A stretch of 64,000 nucleotides of DNA from positions 2,852,001 to 2,916,000 of the forward strand of contig NZ_AP025688.1 in the NCBI RefSeq assembly GCF_023168325.1, read 5' to 3'. The translations under genes and the position numbers were made by a program. Under the pieces are notes generated by a model, which was not told the origin of the DNA, did not search any database, and saw only the letters and a list, made by a program, of their open reading frames with translations. Shown piece after piece: positions 17,927-26,719 of this stretch. This DNA comes from Tsukamurella sp. PLM1. GTDB taxonomy: Bacteria; Actinomycetota; Actinomycetes; Mycobacteriales; Mycobacteriaceae. The number at the start of each line of letters is the position of its first letter. Position 1 is the first letter of the stretch.

Positions 17927-18449
17927 TCAGCCGGGCCGTCTCCCGCAGTCCCGGTATCCGTACCGTTCCGGCCCACCAGCTCCCGCGCCTGGTCGATGAA
18001 TTGGCTGGCGATGTCCACCACCAGCCCCGGGGTGGCAACGCGATCCTGATTCCGAATTTCCGTAGCTCAACAGCGAATATGCCGACCGCGGCGTTGAACA
18101 GGGCGGTCACCGCGTACTGCTCGGCGAAGTCGAACAACTCGTCCCGATCAACGTCGAGCATCGGCCATGCGTACGTCGATTCGACTTCCAGCGAAGCCTC
18201 GAGTCCCGGCCATTCACCCCCGAGCCTGAGGACGACCCCGAGGGAGGCCGAGTCCCCTGGATCAGGTGTGTTGACACGGCCGGCGATCGACATGGGCCGT
18301 TGTAGCTGTTCAGCAGATGACTGCCCCTCAGCCGGATCCGCATCGCGCGGCTTGAACTGAGCCGAAACGACTCGGATACTCGACCGACCCAGGTGTTCAC
18401 CGCTCGCCAGACGCTGCACCTTCTGCGAATCAGAACGAATGCCGCTCAT
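17900..18449 (-). CDS. SecB-like chaperone candidate of a toxin-antitoxin set (frameshifted)
   Basis: The corrected protein is about 183 aa: MSGIRSDSQKVQRLASGEHL, then beta-rich segments (VVLRLGGEWPGLEASLEV, EVESTYAW), then FAEQYAVTALFNAAVGIFAV and RKFGIRIALPP. This succession of beta strands ending in a helix pair and a final Pro-Pro segment resembles SecB-like chaperones such as Rv1957 (inference from pattern; identity low). Two missing bases are assumed: in the CCCC/GGGG run at 18025-18032 and at 17905-17908, which yields the stop TAG at 17900. Its ATG overlaps the TGA of the XRE gene (ATGA at 18446-18449). Other beta-barrel folds cannot be excluded. Confidence 0.55.
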
Positions 18450-18850
18450 ACCAAGGTCACCCGGGTCCCGTTCCACTCGCCGACCCCGGCGACCACATCG
18501 TCGGACTGCTCCGACTTGGGCAGGTGACGATACTCGGTCTTGATCGGCTCGAGCCCGACGCGCACGAGGTCGTAGTCCTCGACCCGAGTGCTGATCAACG
18601 CTCCGATCGCCGCGGCGTATCGGCGAATCGTGGACAGGTGCGGATCTGCGCCGAGTCGCTCGAAGTTCGATACCGCGGTTTTCGAGCGGCCCATCCGCTC
18701 GGCCACCTGGTCCTGAGTCAGCTTCTTGGTGCGCCGGAGCACGACGAGCGCCTCGAGCAGCTCATCGTCGTTCATCGCCAGGCGCTCGTGCAGCCGACCG
18801 TACGGGTCCGCTGCGAGCTCCTTCTCCAGGGCCGAGATCATATCGTCCAT
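18446..18850 (-). CDS. XRE-family helix-turn-helix antitoxin-type regulator
   Basis: This 134-aa protein starts MDDMISALEKELAADPYG. The HTH spans KLTQDQVAERMGRSKTAVSN followed by FERLGADPHLSTIRRYAAAIG, the HigA/HipB-type XRE pattern. The C-terminal 45 residues (VRVGLEPIKTEYRHLPKSEQ) could contact the toxin or chaperone. ATG 18850 follows a palindromic GGTTAACC region. It lies between the upstream toxin-like gene and the coupled SecB-like gene, the order known for mycobacterial HigB-HigA-SecB sets. Confidence 0.8.
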   Translation of the reverse strand: MDDMISALEKELAADPYGRLHERLAMNDDELLEALVVLRRTKKLTQDQVAERMGRSKTAVSNFERLGADPHLSTIRRYAAAIGALISTRVEDYDLVRVGLEPIKTEYRHLPKSEQSDDVVAGVGEWNGTRVTLV

Positions 18851-18853
18851 GAT

Positions 18854-18871
18854 GTTCAGGTTAACCGTAAC
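18854..18871. promoter_or_regulatory. inverted repeat upstream of the XRE gene, candidate autoregulatory operator
   Basis: GTTCAGGTTAACCGTAAC contains the perfect 8-bp palindrome GGTTAACC flanked by GTT/AAC arms. It is three bases upstream of ATG 18850 and lies in the 65-base gap after the toxin-like gene. HigA-type antitoxins bind such repeats to repress their own operon. It could also mark an internal promoter for antitoxin and chaperone. Confidence 0.5.
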
Positions 18872-18915
18872 TCCGCTGCCCGGGTAATCGGTTCGACGAG
18901 GCCCCTTCCTCGCAT

Positions 18916-19395
18916 TCACGAGACCGGCCATTCCTGGAGCTCGCGTCCGAGCGGGTCGGTGAAGGCGACCCGGGTGCACGCACGATCGATGGCATCCTGC
19001 TGCTGCGCGGCGCCGGTCGCGTCGCCGTCCACCTTGCACCCCGCACTCACCGCCCACAGCTCGGCCGGACAGGCACTCGGCTCGTGGTAGTAGATCCGGT
19101 GCCACACATTCAGATCGGTGAGCTCGCCATCACGTTCGCACTCGTGCGCGTAGGTCATCTTGAGCTCGCCGATCTGGCCGCGAGACGTGGCGCAGGGGTA
19201 CTCCCATTCCTCGTTCCGCACGGTCCCCTGCGCCGCGCGACGAAGCAACTGCTTCAGGGTGGCGAGCCATGCCCGATCGAGCACGACCTCGGCAGGGTAT
19301 GCCGCGAAGTCGTTGGACAGATCCTTGTGCCGCTTCCACGAGCAGCCACCTTGAAGGACCCGCGCCGAAGCCCCCTGCGCAGGTTGTCTCTTCAC
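18916..19395 (-). CDS. HigB/RelE-like toxin candidate
   Basis: This 159-aa protein uses GTG 19395, seven bases after GAGGGGG. The central part GQIGELKMTYAHEC, then WHRIYYHEPSACPAELWAVS, then QQQDAIDRACTRVAF follows the layout of RelE/HigB ribonuclease toxins: a beta strand with E-L-K/R, a second strand with R-x-x-Y-Y, a hydrophobic strand, then an A-I-x-x-A-x-x-R helix. The N-terminal 60 residues are longer than usual. Similarity is structural in style and no catalytic residues are proven. The position upstream of an XRE gene and a SecB-like gene is the main support. Confidence 0.5.
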   Translation of the reverse strand: MKRQPAQGASARVLQGGCSWKRHKDLSNDFAAYPAEVVLDRAWLATLKQLLRRAAQGTVRNEEWEYPCATSRGQIGELKMTYAHECERDGELTDLNVWHRIYYHEPSACPAELWAVSAGCKVDGDATGAAQQQDAIDRACTRVAFTDPLGRELQEWPVS

Positions 19396-19461
19396 TTCAG
19401 CCCCCTCGACCCGACGACGATATCGGCACGGTACAGACGAGGTCCGACAAGAATCGGTCGA

Positions 19462-21390
19462 TCAGAACGCCGTGTCCCCCACGGCCATCTTGAGCAGGCT
19501 CTGCCGGTAGCTCTCGAGCGCGACGAGGTCGCCGAACAGACGGTTGTAGTCACCGTCGGAATTGGGCGACATGCGCCGGAGCCGCGACTTGAGGTCGGCC
19601 ACCTGCCCGCCGACCCACACCTCCTGCAGCCGCGCCATCACCGACTCGACGTACCGCGGCGTCGGGTCGCCCGCCACCTGCATCGGCTCGACGGCGAGCT
19701 CGGTGACCAGCGGCTCGAGCACTGGCCCGTCCACCTGCCGGACCACGGTATCCACCCACTCCGGGCCACCGAGGCCCGCGGCGATCCCGCCCGCGCCCTC
19801 GATCGCCAGCCGCACCGCGCGGTACGCGGGATCGGTGAACATGTCGTCGGACAGCGCGTCGAACACCGTGCCCGCCAGCGCGGGCACCTGCAGCGCCGCC
19901 TTGAGCACCTCGCGCTGCACCCAGAGCACGGGGTCGGCCGGATTGGGGCGCTGGGGCCCCGTCGGGCGGGCGGGCGCGACCTGCGCCGCCGGGACCGGCT
20001 CGCGCCTGCCGTTCGACGGTGCCGGCGCCCCGGGCCCGGGACGCACCTCGCCGCGGCGGATCCGGGCGGACTCCTCGCGGACGCGGCGCAGCACCTGCGC
20101 CACGTCCTCCCAGCCGACCCAGCCGGCGAGCTGACGCGCGTACTCGTCCCGCAGCGACATGTCCTTGATCCGCGCGACCACCGGCACCGAGCGACGCAGC
20201 GCGTGCACCCGCCCCTCCGCGGTGTCGAGGTCGAACTCCGCGATCAGCGTCTTCACCGCGAACTCGAACATCGGGACGCGCTGGGCGATGAGGTCGCGCA
20301 CCGCCTCGTCCCCCCGCTTCTGCCGGAGCTCGCACGGGTCCATGCCGTCGGGCGCGACCGCCACGAACGTCTGCCCGGCGATCTTCTGATCGCCGTCGAA
20401 GGCCTTCATGGCAGCGGCGCGGCCGGCCTCGTCGCCGTCGAAGGTGTAGATCACCTCGCCGCGGAAGTAGCTGTCGTCCATCATGAGCCGCCGCACCAGC
20501 GCGACGTGCTCCTCGCCGAACGCGGTGCCACAGGACGCGACGGCGGTCTCCACGCCGGCGGAGTGCATCGCCATCACGTCGGTGTAGCCCTCGACGACCA
20601 CGACCTGATGCCCCTTGGCGATGTGCTTCTTCGCGTGATCCAGACCGAAGAGCACCTGAGACTTCTTGTAGAGCATGGTCTCGTTGGTGTTCATGTACTT
20701 GCCGAGGTTGTCGTCGTCGTACAGCTTACGGGCGCCGAAGCCGATCACGTCGCCGCCCAGGTTCTTGATGGGCCACAGCAGCCGGCGGTGGAACCGGTCG
20801 ATCGGCCCGCGCTGGCCCTGCTTGGTCAGCCCCGCGGCTTCGAGCTCCTTGACCTCGAACCCCTGGCGCAGCAGCGCCTTCGTCATCGTGTCCCACCCCG
20901 CGGGCGCGTATCCGCACCCGTAGAACTGCGCGTCCTCTTCGGTGAAGTCGCGGTCCTGCAGGTACTTCCGCGCAGTCTCCGCCTCCGGGGTCCGCAGCTG
21001 TTCGGCGTAGAACTTCTGGGCGGCGGCGTTCGCGGCGACGAGCCGCATGCGGGTGCCGCGGTCCTGCTTCGGGCCGGGCGCGCCGCCCTCGTAGCTGATC
21101 TGGATGCCCACCTTGTCGGCGAGCTGCTCCACCGCCTCCACGAACGGCACGTGCTCGATCTTCTGCAGGAACGAGATGACGTCGCCGCCCTCGCCGCAGC
21201 CGAAGCAGTGGAAGAAGCCCTGTGTGGGGCGCACGTGGAAGCTGGGGGTCTTCTCGTCGTGGAACGGGCACAGGCCCTTCATCGATCCCACACCCGCGGG
21301 ACGCAGCGCCACGTAATCGCCGACGACGTCCTCGATGCGCGCACGCTCGCGGATCGCCGCGATGTCACGCTCCGGGATTCTGCCGACCAC
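19462..21390 (-). CDS. dnaG: DNA primase DnaG
   Basis: This 642-aa enzyme makes RNA primers for the replication fork. It has an N-terminal CHC2 zinc finger ([13 protein letters not shown] ... [11 protein letters not shown]), the catalytic TOPRIM core ([34 protein letters not shown]) and a C-terminal DnaB-binding helical domain ending [14 protein letters not shown] 21390 ([20 protein letters not shown]) gives the normal N-terminus but has no clear ribosome site. It lies 20 bases after dgt on the same strand, the usual dgt-dnaG pairing of Mycobacteriales. Confidence 0.97.
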   Translation of the reverse strand: MVGRIPERDIAAIRERARIEDVVGDYVALRPAGVGSMKGLCPFHDEKTPSFHVRPTQGFFHCFGCGEGGDVISFLQKIEHVPFVEAVEQLADKVGIQISYEGGAPGPKQDRGTRMRLVAANAAAQKFYAEQLRTPEAETARKYLQDRDFTEEDAQFYGCGYAPAGWDTMTKALLRQGFEVKELEAAGLTKQGQRGPIDRFHRRLLWPIKNLGGDVIGFGARKLYDDDNLGKYMNTNETMLYKKSQVLFGLDHAKKHIAKGHQVVVVEGYTDVMAMHSAGVETAVASCGTAFGEEHVALVRRLMMDDSYFRGEVIYTFDGDEAGRAAAMKAFDGDQKIAGQTFVAVAPDGMDPCELRQKRGDEAVRDLIAQRVPMFEFAVKTLIAEFDLDTAEGRVHALRRSVPVVARIKDMSLRDEYARQLAGWVGWEDVAQVLRRVREESARIRRGEVRPGPGAPAPSNGRREPVPAAQVAPARPTGPQRPNPADPVLWVQREVLKAALQVPALAGTVFDALSDDMFTDPAYRAVRLAIEGAGGIAAGLGGPEWVDTVVRQVDGPVLEPLVTELAVEPMQVAGDPTPRYVESVMARLQEVWVGGQVADLKSRLRRMSPNSDGDYNRLFGDLVALESYRQSLLKMAVGDTAF

Positions 21391-21410
21391 GAGTTCGAGT
21401 GTACTGCCGC

Positions 21411-22733
21411 TCAGCCCTCGAGAACCTTCTGGTCCAGGCGCTCCAGGCGGGTCTCCGTCATCGACGCGATCTGGTCGATCACCACCCGCAGGCGGGCGGC
21501 GTCGGACTCCGCGGCCAGGTAGGCCGGAGAGTACAGGGGGTCGATGTTCGACGGTGACGCCCCCATCAGGAAGTCGGCCACGCGGTGGATCCGGTCCCGC
21601 TGGCCGTGTTGGATCGCCAGGTGCATCTGGTTCGAGTAGATGTACTGCAGGGCCATCGTCTTGAGCAGCACGACCTCGGCCTTCACGGTGCGCGGCACCT
21701 CGACGTCGGCCTGATAGCGGCACACGGGACGGTCGCCGGTGGCGGCGCGGGTCGCGTCGATCGCCGCGGACGCGAACCGCCCGACCAGTTCGCTCGTCAT
21801 CCGCTTGAGCGCCACGGACGAGGCGAGGGCACCGTCGTACTGCGCGGCCGCGGAGACCACCTCGATGGACGCCAGGCGCGCGCCTGCCTCCTCCAACTCG
21901 GCGGCCTCGACCCCGCGGAAGCTGGTGGCCCCGAAGCCGGACAGGCTGCGCACCTCGCCCGGCGACGCGAGCGCCCGCAGGTCCAGCCGTCCGGACAGCA
22001 CGCCGTCCTCCACGTCGTGCACCGAGTAGGCCACGTCGTCGGACCAGTCCATGATCTGCGACTCGAGGCACTGCCGGCGTCCGTGCGGCCCGTCCTCGCC
22101 GCCGCGCATCCACTCGAGGACGTGCGCGTCGTCGTCGTACACGCCGAACTTGCCGCCGGGCTCGCGGCGCAGCCACGGGTACTTGGTGGCGGCGTCGAGC
22201 GCGGCGCGGGTGAGGTTGAGGCCCACCGACTCCCCCGCGGCGTTCAGCACCTTGGGCTCGAGCCGGGTGAGGATGCGCAGGTTCTGCGCGTTGCCCTCGA
22301 AGCCGCCGATGTCGCGGGCCACCTCGTCGAGCGCACGCTCCCCGTTGTGCCCGTAGGGCGGATGTCCGATGTCGTGGGCGAGGCCGGCGAGGTCCACCAG
22401 GTCCGGATCACAGCCGATGCCCAGGGCGATACCGCGGCCGATCTGGCTGACCTCCAGCGAATGCGTCAGCCGGGTGCGCGGGGTATCGCCCTCGCGCGGG
22501 CCCACGACCTGCGTCTTATCGGCCAGGCGGCGCAGTGCAGCGCTGTGCAGCACGCGGGCGCGGTCGCGTGCGAACGCGGAGCTGTGCCCCTCCCACCGGG
22601 GCGCCTCCCACTGCGGACCCGAGAACAGCGCGGGCTCGGAATCCGGTTCGAGCCCCGCCGATTTCGGCGGCTCGGCGACGAGGCGTTCGACATCGGCCGG
22701 CTGGTACGCCGCCGGCCCGGGGAGCAGCGGCAC
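21411..22733 (-). CDS. dgt: deoxyguanosinetriphosphate triphosphohydrolase
   Basis: This 440-aa HD-domain enzyme hydrolyses dGTP (or dNTPs) to the nucleoside plus tripolyphosphate and so influences nucleotide pools. Metal-binding residues are visible in [15 protein letters not shown], the HD pair and second His in [17 protein letters not shown], and the later Asp in [19 protein letters not shown]. The length is normal for the actinobacterial dNTPase family. The GTG at 22733 directly follows the TAG of the cold-shock gene, and dnaG follows, implying an operon. Confidence 0.93.
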   Translation of the reverse strand: MPLLPGPAAYQPADVERLVAEPPKSAGLEPDSEPALFSGPQWEAPRWEGHSSAFARDRARVLHSAALRRLADKTQVVGPREGDTPRTRLTHSLEVSQIGRGIALGIGCDPDLVDLAGLAHDIGHPPYGHNGERALDEVARDIGGFEGNAQNLRILTRLEPKVLNAAGESVGLNLTRAALDAATKYPWLRREPGGKFGVYDDDAHVLEWMRGGEDGPHGRRQCLESQIMDWSDDVAYSVHDVEDGVLSGRLDLRALASPGEVRSLSGFGATSFRGVEAAELEEAGARLASIEVVSAAAQYDGALASSVALKRMTSELVGRFASAAIDATRAATGDRPVCRYQADVEVPRTVKAEVVLLKTMALQYIYSNQMHLAIQHGQRDRIHRVADFLMGASPSNIDPLYSPAYLAAESDAARLRVVIDQIASMTETRLERLDQKVLEG

Positions 22734-23225
22734 CTACTCGGTGACCCAGCCGCGAGAGAAGGCGAAGTCCGCGATGCGCTGGCGGATCTCGATGATCTGG
22801 CCGGCGGTCAGGTCGTCGGAGGAGTCCAGCAGCAGCTCGGTCAGCTCATCGACGAACGACTGCATGTCGAGCGCGCCGGTGGCCGCGCGGGGCGCGGAGT
22901 CGCGCGGGCCGGATTCCCGACGGGGCCGCTGCTCACGGTGGTCCCGGTCGCCGCGGTGGTCGCGACCGTCCCGGTGATCGCGGCTGTCCCGGTGATCGCG
23001 GCGCGGGGCCGCGGCGGGTGCGCCGCCGACCACGGCGACCTTCACCGCCTTGAGCCCCTTGTCGCCCTTCTCCACCTCGAAGGTCACCGCGGTACCGGGA
23101 CGCAGCGCCGACTCGTCGAAGTCGATGTCGTTGACGTGGAGGAACACGTCCTCGCCGCCCTCATCGGGCGCGAGGAAGCCGAAGCCGCGCTGCGTGTCGA
23201 AATGGACCACCTTGCCGTTCGTCAT
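22734..23225 (-). CDS. cold-shock-domain protein with charged DHRD-repeat linker
   Basis: This 163-aa protein has an N-terminal cold-shock domain (residues 1-67) with RNP-1-like RGFGFLAPDEG and RNP-2-like DVFLHVNDID, so it should bind single-stranded RNA/DNA. Residues 76-112 are a low-complexity linker of DHRD/DHRG repeats. The C-terminal 50 residues, FVDELTELLLDSSDDLTAGQ, form a helical domain. It is longer than classical CspA (about 67 aa). It is immediately upstream of dgt-dnaG on the same strand. The charged linker suggests RNA-condensate or protein contacts (inference). Confidence 0.85.
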   Translation of the reverse strand: MTNGKVVHFDTQRGFGFLAPDEGGEDVFLHVNDIDFDESALRPGTAVTFEVEKGDKGLKAVKVAVVGGAPAAAPRRDHRDSRDHRDGRDHRGDRDHREQRPRRESGPRDSAPRAATGALDMQSFVDELTELLLDSSDDLTAGQIIEIRQRIADFAFSRGWVTE

Positions 23226-23275
23226 GCCCGCCAGTATCCCACGGAGCAGTGCGAATCGACCGGTACGGTGTCGCT

Positions 23276-23704
23276 ATGCGAATCCGTCGTCTTCCCGCCC
23301 GCGTGGCGACCGTCGTCGCCATCGGCGCCGTGGCCGCGCTCGCGGCATGCACCTCCCCCAACATCGACTCGAGCACCGTGGTCGAGATCGACGGCAGGGC
23401 CGAGTCGGCGGCCGAGTTCGTCAACGCCGGGTGCCAGCGCGTGGGCGACACGATCACCGTCGGCTCCGGCAGCGTGCAGACGGCCCAGGGCGTCGGCGCC
23501 GTCCTCGCCGACGGCAACCCGCCCACTGTCAACAGCCTGTTCATCGCCACGGGCGGCAACGCGATGACGGTGCTGAACACGCCCGTGGGCAAGGTGGGTT
23601 CGGCCACCGCGTCGCGAGCCGGCAACCGCTACACGGTCACCGGCGAAGCCCGCGCGGCCAACCTGAGCATGAAGAAGTTCCGGCTCGAGTTCACCTGCAG
23701 CTGA
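23276..23704 (+). CDS. LpqH-like (19-kDa antigen family) lipoprotein
   Basis: This 142-aa protein has a basic N-terminus, a hydrophobic signal and a lipobox AALAAC, giving a mature N-terminal lipidated Cys at about residue 26. The body matches the mycobacterial 19-kDa lipoprotein pattern: VVEIDGRAE, GCQRVGDTITVGSG, AVLADGNPPTVNSL, RYTVTGEARA and a final EFTCS with the conserved second cysteine. The family is restricted to Mycobacteriales and relatives and is surface-exposed. ATG 23276 is chosen for a proper signal peptide. Confidence 0.85.
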   Translation: MRIRRLPARVATVVAIGAVAALAACTSPNIDSSTVVEIDGRAESAAEFVNAGCQRVGDTITVGSGSVQTAQGVGAVLADGNPPTVNSLFIATGGNAMTVLNTPVGKVGSATASRAGNRYTVTGEARAANLSMKKFRLEFTCS

Positions 23705-23765
23705 CCGCGGCACACGACGACCTGTACTCGCCGTCCACCTCCGGAGCGGGCAAGGCGGGCGGGAC

Positions 23766-25169
23766 TCAGCAGCCGGCGAGGCGCGCGGCGAGGTACTGCT
23801 GCACCTCGGCCAGCGGCACGCGCTCCTGCGTCATCGTGTCGCGCTCGCGCACGGTGACGGCGTCGTCCTCGAGCGTGTCGAAGTCGACGGTGATGCAGAA
23901 CGGCGTGCCGATCTCGTCCTGGCGGCGGTAGCGCTTGCCGATGCCCTGGGCGTCGTCGAACTCCACGTTCCAGAACTGACGCAGCTGCGCGGCGAGCTCG
24001 CGGGCCTTGGGCGAAAGCTTCTCGTCGCGCGAGAGCGGCAGCACCGCGGCCTTGACCGGCGCGAGCCGGCGATCCAGCTTGAGCACCACACGGGTGTCGG
24101 TGCCGCCGCCCGCCTTCGGCACCTCCTCCTCGGTGTAGGCGTCCACCAGGAACGCCATGAACGAGCGGGTGAGGCCGGCCGCGGGCTCGATCACGTACGG
24201 CGTGTACCGCTCGCCCGACTGCTGATCGAAGAACTCGAGCGACTCGCCCGAATGCTCGGTGTGCGTGCCGAGGTCGAAGTCGGTGCGATTGGCGATGCCC
24301 TCGAGCTCGCCGAACTCGCCGCCCGCGAATCCGAACCGGTACTCGATGTCGACGGTGCCCTTCGAGTAGTGGCTCAACTTCTCCTGCGGGTGCGTGAACA
24401 GGCGCAGGTTCTCGGGGTCGATGCCGAGGTCCGTGTACCACTTGAGGCGGTGGTCGATCCAGTACTGGTGCCAGGTCTCGTCGTCGCCGGGCTTGACGAA
24501 GAACTCCATCTCCATCTGCTCGAACTCGCGGGTCCGGAAGATGAAGTTGCCCGGCGTGATCTCGTTGCGGAAGCTCTTGCCGATCTGGCCGATGCCGAAC
24601 GGCGGCTTCTTGCGCGCGGTGGTCATCACGTTCTTGAAGTTCACGAAGATGCCCTGCGCGGTCTCGGGGCGCAGGTAGTGCAGGCCCTCCTCCGACTCGA
24701 TCGGGCCGAGGTAGGTCTTGAGCATCATGTTGAAATCACGCGGCTCGGTCCACTGTCCCTTGGTGCCGCAGTCCGGGCAGACGATCTCCGTCATCGGCAC
24801 GTCGTCCGGGTTCACCTCGTCCCCCTTGGCGGCACGCTTCTCGGCGTACGCCTCCTGCAGGTGGTCCTGACGGTGCCGCTTGTGGCAGTTGAGGCACTCG
24901 ACCAGCGGGTCGTTGAACACGGAGACGTGCCCCGAGGCCACCCACACCTGGCGCGGCAGGATGATCGCGCTGTCCAGGCCCACGACATCGTCACGTGAGG
25001 TGACCATGTTCCGCCACCACTGCTTCTTGATGTTCTCCTTGAGCTCCACGCCCAGCGGGCCGTAGTCCCAGGCCGACCTCGTGCCGCCGTAGATCTCACC
25101 CGACTGGAACACCAGTCCCCTGCGCTTGCACAGGTTGGCGACGGTATCGACTTTGGTTGCTTTGGCCAC
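23766..25169 (-). CDS. glyS: glycine--tRNA ligase (alpha2 type)
   Basis: This 467-aa class II synthetase charges tRNA-Gly. It shows [20 protein letters not shown], motif 2 [19 protein letters not shown], a CLNCH/CPDCG zinc pair in the insertion, and the motif 3 region [18 protein letters not shown] followed by the anticodon-binding domain [17 protein letters not shown] 25169 ([18 protein letters not shown]) is preferred because homology begins there. It is divergent from the smtB-zur pair, the order known in mycobacteria. Confidence 0.95.
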   Translation of the reverse strand: MAKATKVDTVANLCKRRGLVFQSGEIYGGTRSAWDYGPLGVELKENIKKQWWRNMVTSRDDVVGLDSAIILPRQVWVASGHVSVFNDPLVECLNCHKRHRQDHLQEAYAEKRAAKGDEVNPDDVPMTEIVCPDCGTKGQWTEPRDFNMMLKTYLGPIESEEGLHYLRPETAQGIFVNFKNVMTTARKKPPFGIGQIGKSFRNEITPGNFIFRTREFEQMEMEFFVKPGDDETWHQYWIDHRLKWYTDLGIDPENLRLFTHPQEKLSHYSKGTVDIEYRFGFAGGEFGELEGIANRTDFDLGTHTEHSGESLEFFDQQSGERYTPYVIEPAAGLTRSFMAFLVDAYTEEEVPKAGGGTDTRVVLKLDRRLAPVKAAVLPLSRDEKLSPKARELAAQLRQFWNVEFDDAQGIGKRYRRQDEIGTPFCITVDFDTLEDDAVTVRERDTMTQERVPLAEVQQYLAARLAGC

Positions 25170-25292
25170 GGCGTACTTCAACTCTCCAACTGCGGGACGG
25201 GTCTGATCGAACACATCGACTCTACCGTTCGCCCCGGTCGGGGCGGCGCGATGGGACGGTCCCGCGACCCGGCTTGACGTAGCCGACTCTGC

Positions 25293-25315
25293 ATATGAAA
25301 ATGATTCTTGATAAC
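25293..25315. promoter_or_regulatory. AT-rich metal-regulator binding region upstream of smtB-like/zur
   Basis: The stretch ATATGAAAATGATTCTTGAT, with AAC after it, is strikingly AT-rich in this genome. It resembles the TGAAAATNATTNTCA Zur box and the SmtB-type operator reported between glyS and smtB in mycobacteria. GATAAC at 25310-25315 could be a -10 element with a transcript start at GTG 25321. The binding proteins are inferred. Confidence 0.55.
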
Positions 25316-25320
25316 AGGAG

Positions 25321-25842
25321 GTGTCCCTCATTCCCACCGACATCGCGGCGGACATCGTCGCCGAGTGCCCCGTCGACGCCGATTGCGAGCCGACCGGCCA
25401 ACCCGACCCCGAGGTACTGATCGCCACGGGCGACCTGCTGCGCGCGCTCGCCGCACCGGTCCGGATCGCGATCGTGCTCGAACTCATGCGCTCCGAGCTG
25501 TGCGTGCACCAGCTGGTGGACAGCCTCGGCGTCACCCAGCCCCTCGTCAGCCAGCACCTGCGAGTGCTCAAGTCCGCCGGCGTGGTCCGCGGCGAGCGCA
25601 ACGGGCGTGAGATCGTCTACCGCCTGGTCGACGACCACCTCGCGCACATCGTGGTGGACGCGGTCGCGCACGCCACCGAACGCCAGGGCCTGACGGTGCC
25701 CGGCGAACCCACGAAGGGCACGGGGTGCGCGCCACCAAGCAGCGCGGCGCGATCACCCACGCGCTGCAATCGGTATCGGAGTTCAAGTCGGCGCAGGAGC
25801 TGCACGAGCAGCTGCGCGCCGACGGCGAGTCGATCGGGCTGA
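25321..25842 (+). CDS. ArsR/SmtB-family zinc-responsive repressor
   Basis: The winged helix covers residues about 30-110: [18 protein letters not shown], then [20 protein letters not shown] as recognition helix. The alpha5 zinc-site pattern is [17 protein letters not shown]. Mycobacterial SmtB releases DNA when zinc is high and so allows zur expression. GTG 25321 touches its own AGGAGG, so either the mRNA is leaderless there or an ATT at 25330 is used. The last 40 residues are Ser/Arg-rich and overlap zur by 118 bases, probably reflecting a lost stop or an indel. The authentic protein should end near 25730. Confidence 0.85.
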   Translation: MSLIPTDIAADIVAECPVDADCEPTGQPDPEVLIATGDLLRALAAPVRIAIVLELMRSELCVHQLVDSLGVTQPLVSQHLRVLKSAGVVRGERNGREIVYRLVDDHLAHIVVDAVAHATERQGLTVPGEPTKGTGCAPPSSAARSPTRCNRYRSSSRRRSCTSSCAPTASRSG

Positions 25843-26105
25843 CCACCGTCTACCGCAACCTGCAGGCGATGGCCGACGCCGGCGCGGTCGACACCCTGCG
25901 CACCGACAGCGGCGAGGCCCTGTTCCGGCTCTGCTCCGACGACCACCATCACCACCTGGTCTGCCGCGAGTGCGGGCGCACCGTCGAGGTGACCGACCGG
26001 GCGGTCGAGGCATGGTCCGCGCGCACTGCCGCCGCCCACGGCTTCACGGATGTCACCCACACCCTGGAGATCTTCGGCCGCTGCGAGGACTGCTCGCGCG
26101 CCTGA
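25725..26105 (+). CDS. zur: Fur-family zinc uptake regulator Zur (FurB)
   Basis: This 126-aa regulator has a winged helix ([37 protein letters not shown]), the histidine-rich metal site DDHHHHLVCRECG, and the second Cys pair CEDC at the C-terminus for structural zinc. It represses zinc import and ribosomal paralog genes when zinc is sufficient (established family role). GTG 25725 begins [14 protein letters not shown]. It lies directly downstream of the SmtB-like gene, forming the zinc-sensing pair described in mycobacteria. Confidence 0.92.
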   Translation: MRATKQRGAITHALQSVSEFKSAQELHEQLRADGESIGLTTVYRNLQAMADAGAVDTLRTDSGEALFRLCSDDHHHHLVCRECGRTVEVTDRAVEAWSARTAAAHGFTDVTHTLEIFGRCEDCSRA

Positions 26106-26115
26106 GAGCGCATCG

Positions 26116-26719
26116 TCAGGCCCGGACGGCCTGCGCCAGGAAGGGCGACAGCACCGAGGACACCTCGCGCGCGGCCTCCTCCGGCCCCTCGATGGGCATG
26201 GTGAGGTGGCTGAAGGCCAGGCGCACGAGCACGCCCGCCGCGATCTGCGCCTCGGAGCGCCGCACCTGCGCCCAGCTCATCGCGAGGATCTCCGCCAGGC
26301 CGTCGGAGGCGCGCTTCATGATCGGCGTACCGTCGATGGTGACGATGCCCATGAGGTCGCGATGGGGGTCCGGACCCACGATGTTGAGCACCACCGGGTC
26401 CCCCATGCCGATCCGGAACACGCCGTGCATGGCGTCCTGGACGGCCTCGTCGATCTGCCCGGGATGCGCGTCGATCCGCTCCTGCACGTAGGCCAGCAGG
26501 CCGTCGACGAACCGCGTGACGTACGCGACCGCCATGCCCTTGCGGGATCCGAACTCGTTGTACAGCGTCTGCCGGCTGACGCCGGCCTCCGGCCACGGCG
26601 GCCATGGTGACCGCCGACCAGTCGTGGCCACGGAGGAAGCCGCTCACCGCGTCGAGCGCCTGATCACGCACCGTGTGCTTGGGCGCGGAATCGACGTCGC
26701 GCCCGACGAGGACGGTCAT
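26116..26719 (-). CDS. TetR-family regulator of the alkane operon (AlkU-type), one frame break
   Basis: The N-terminus reads [20 protein letters not shown], then HDWSAVTMAAVA. The second half of the HTH, EAGVSRQTLYNEFGSRKGMA, lies in another frame, so one surplus G near 26590 (or two missing bases) separates them. The joined protein is about 200 aa with a ligand-binding domain ending LSPFLAQAVRA. Its ATG overlaps the rubredoxin reductase stop (ATGA at 26716-26719), so it is the last gene of the alk operon, as in Rhodococcus and Gordonia alkB clusters. It probably represses the operon until substrate is present (inference). Confidence 0.8.

Noticed and set aside
19084-21522. 812-codon open frame on the plus strand
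   Set aside because: It is antisense to dnaG and the toxin-like gene; high GC makes long antisense frames common. dnaG motifs are unambiguous on the other strand.
23000-23200. Possible CRISPR-like or satellite repeat in the DHRD-encoding stretch
   Set aside because: The repetition is of codons (Asp-His-Arg-Asp) within the cold-shock gene, with irregular unit lengths and no spacers.
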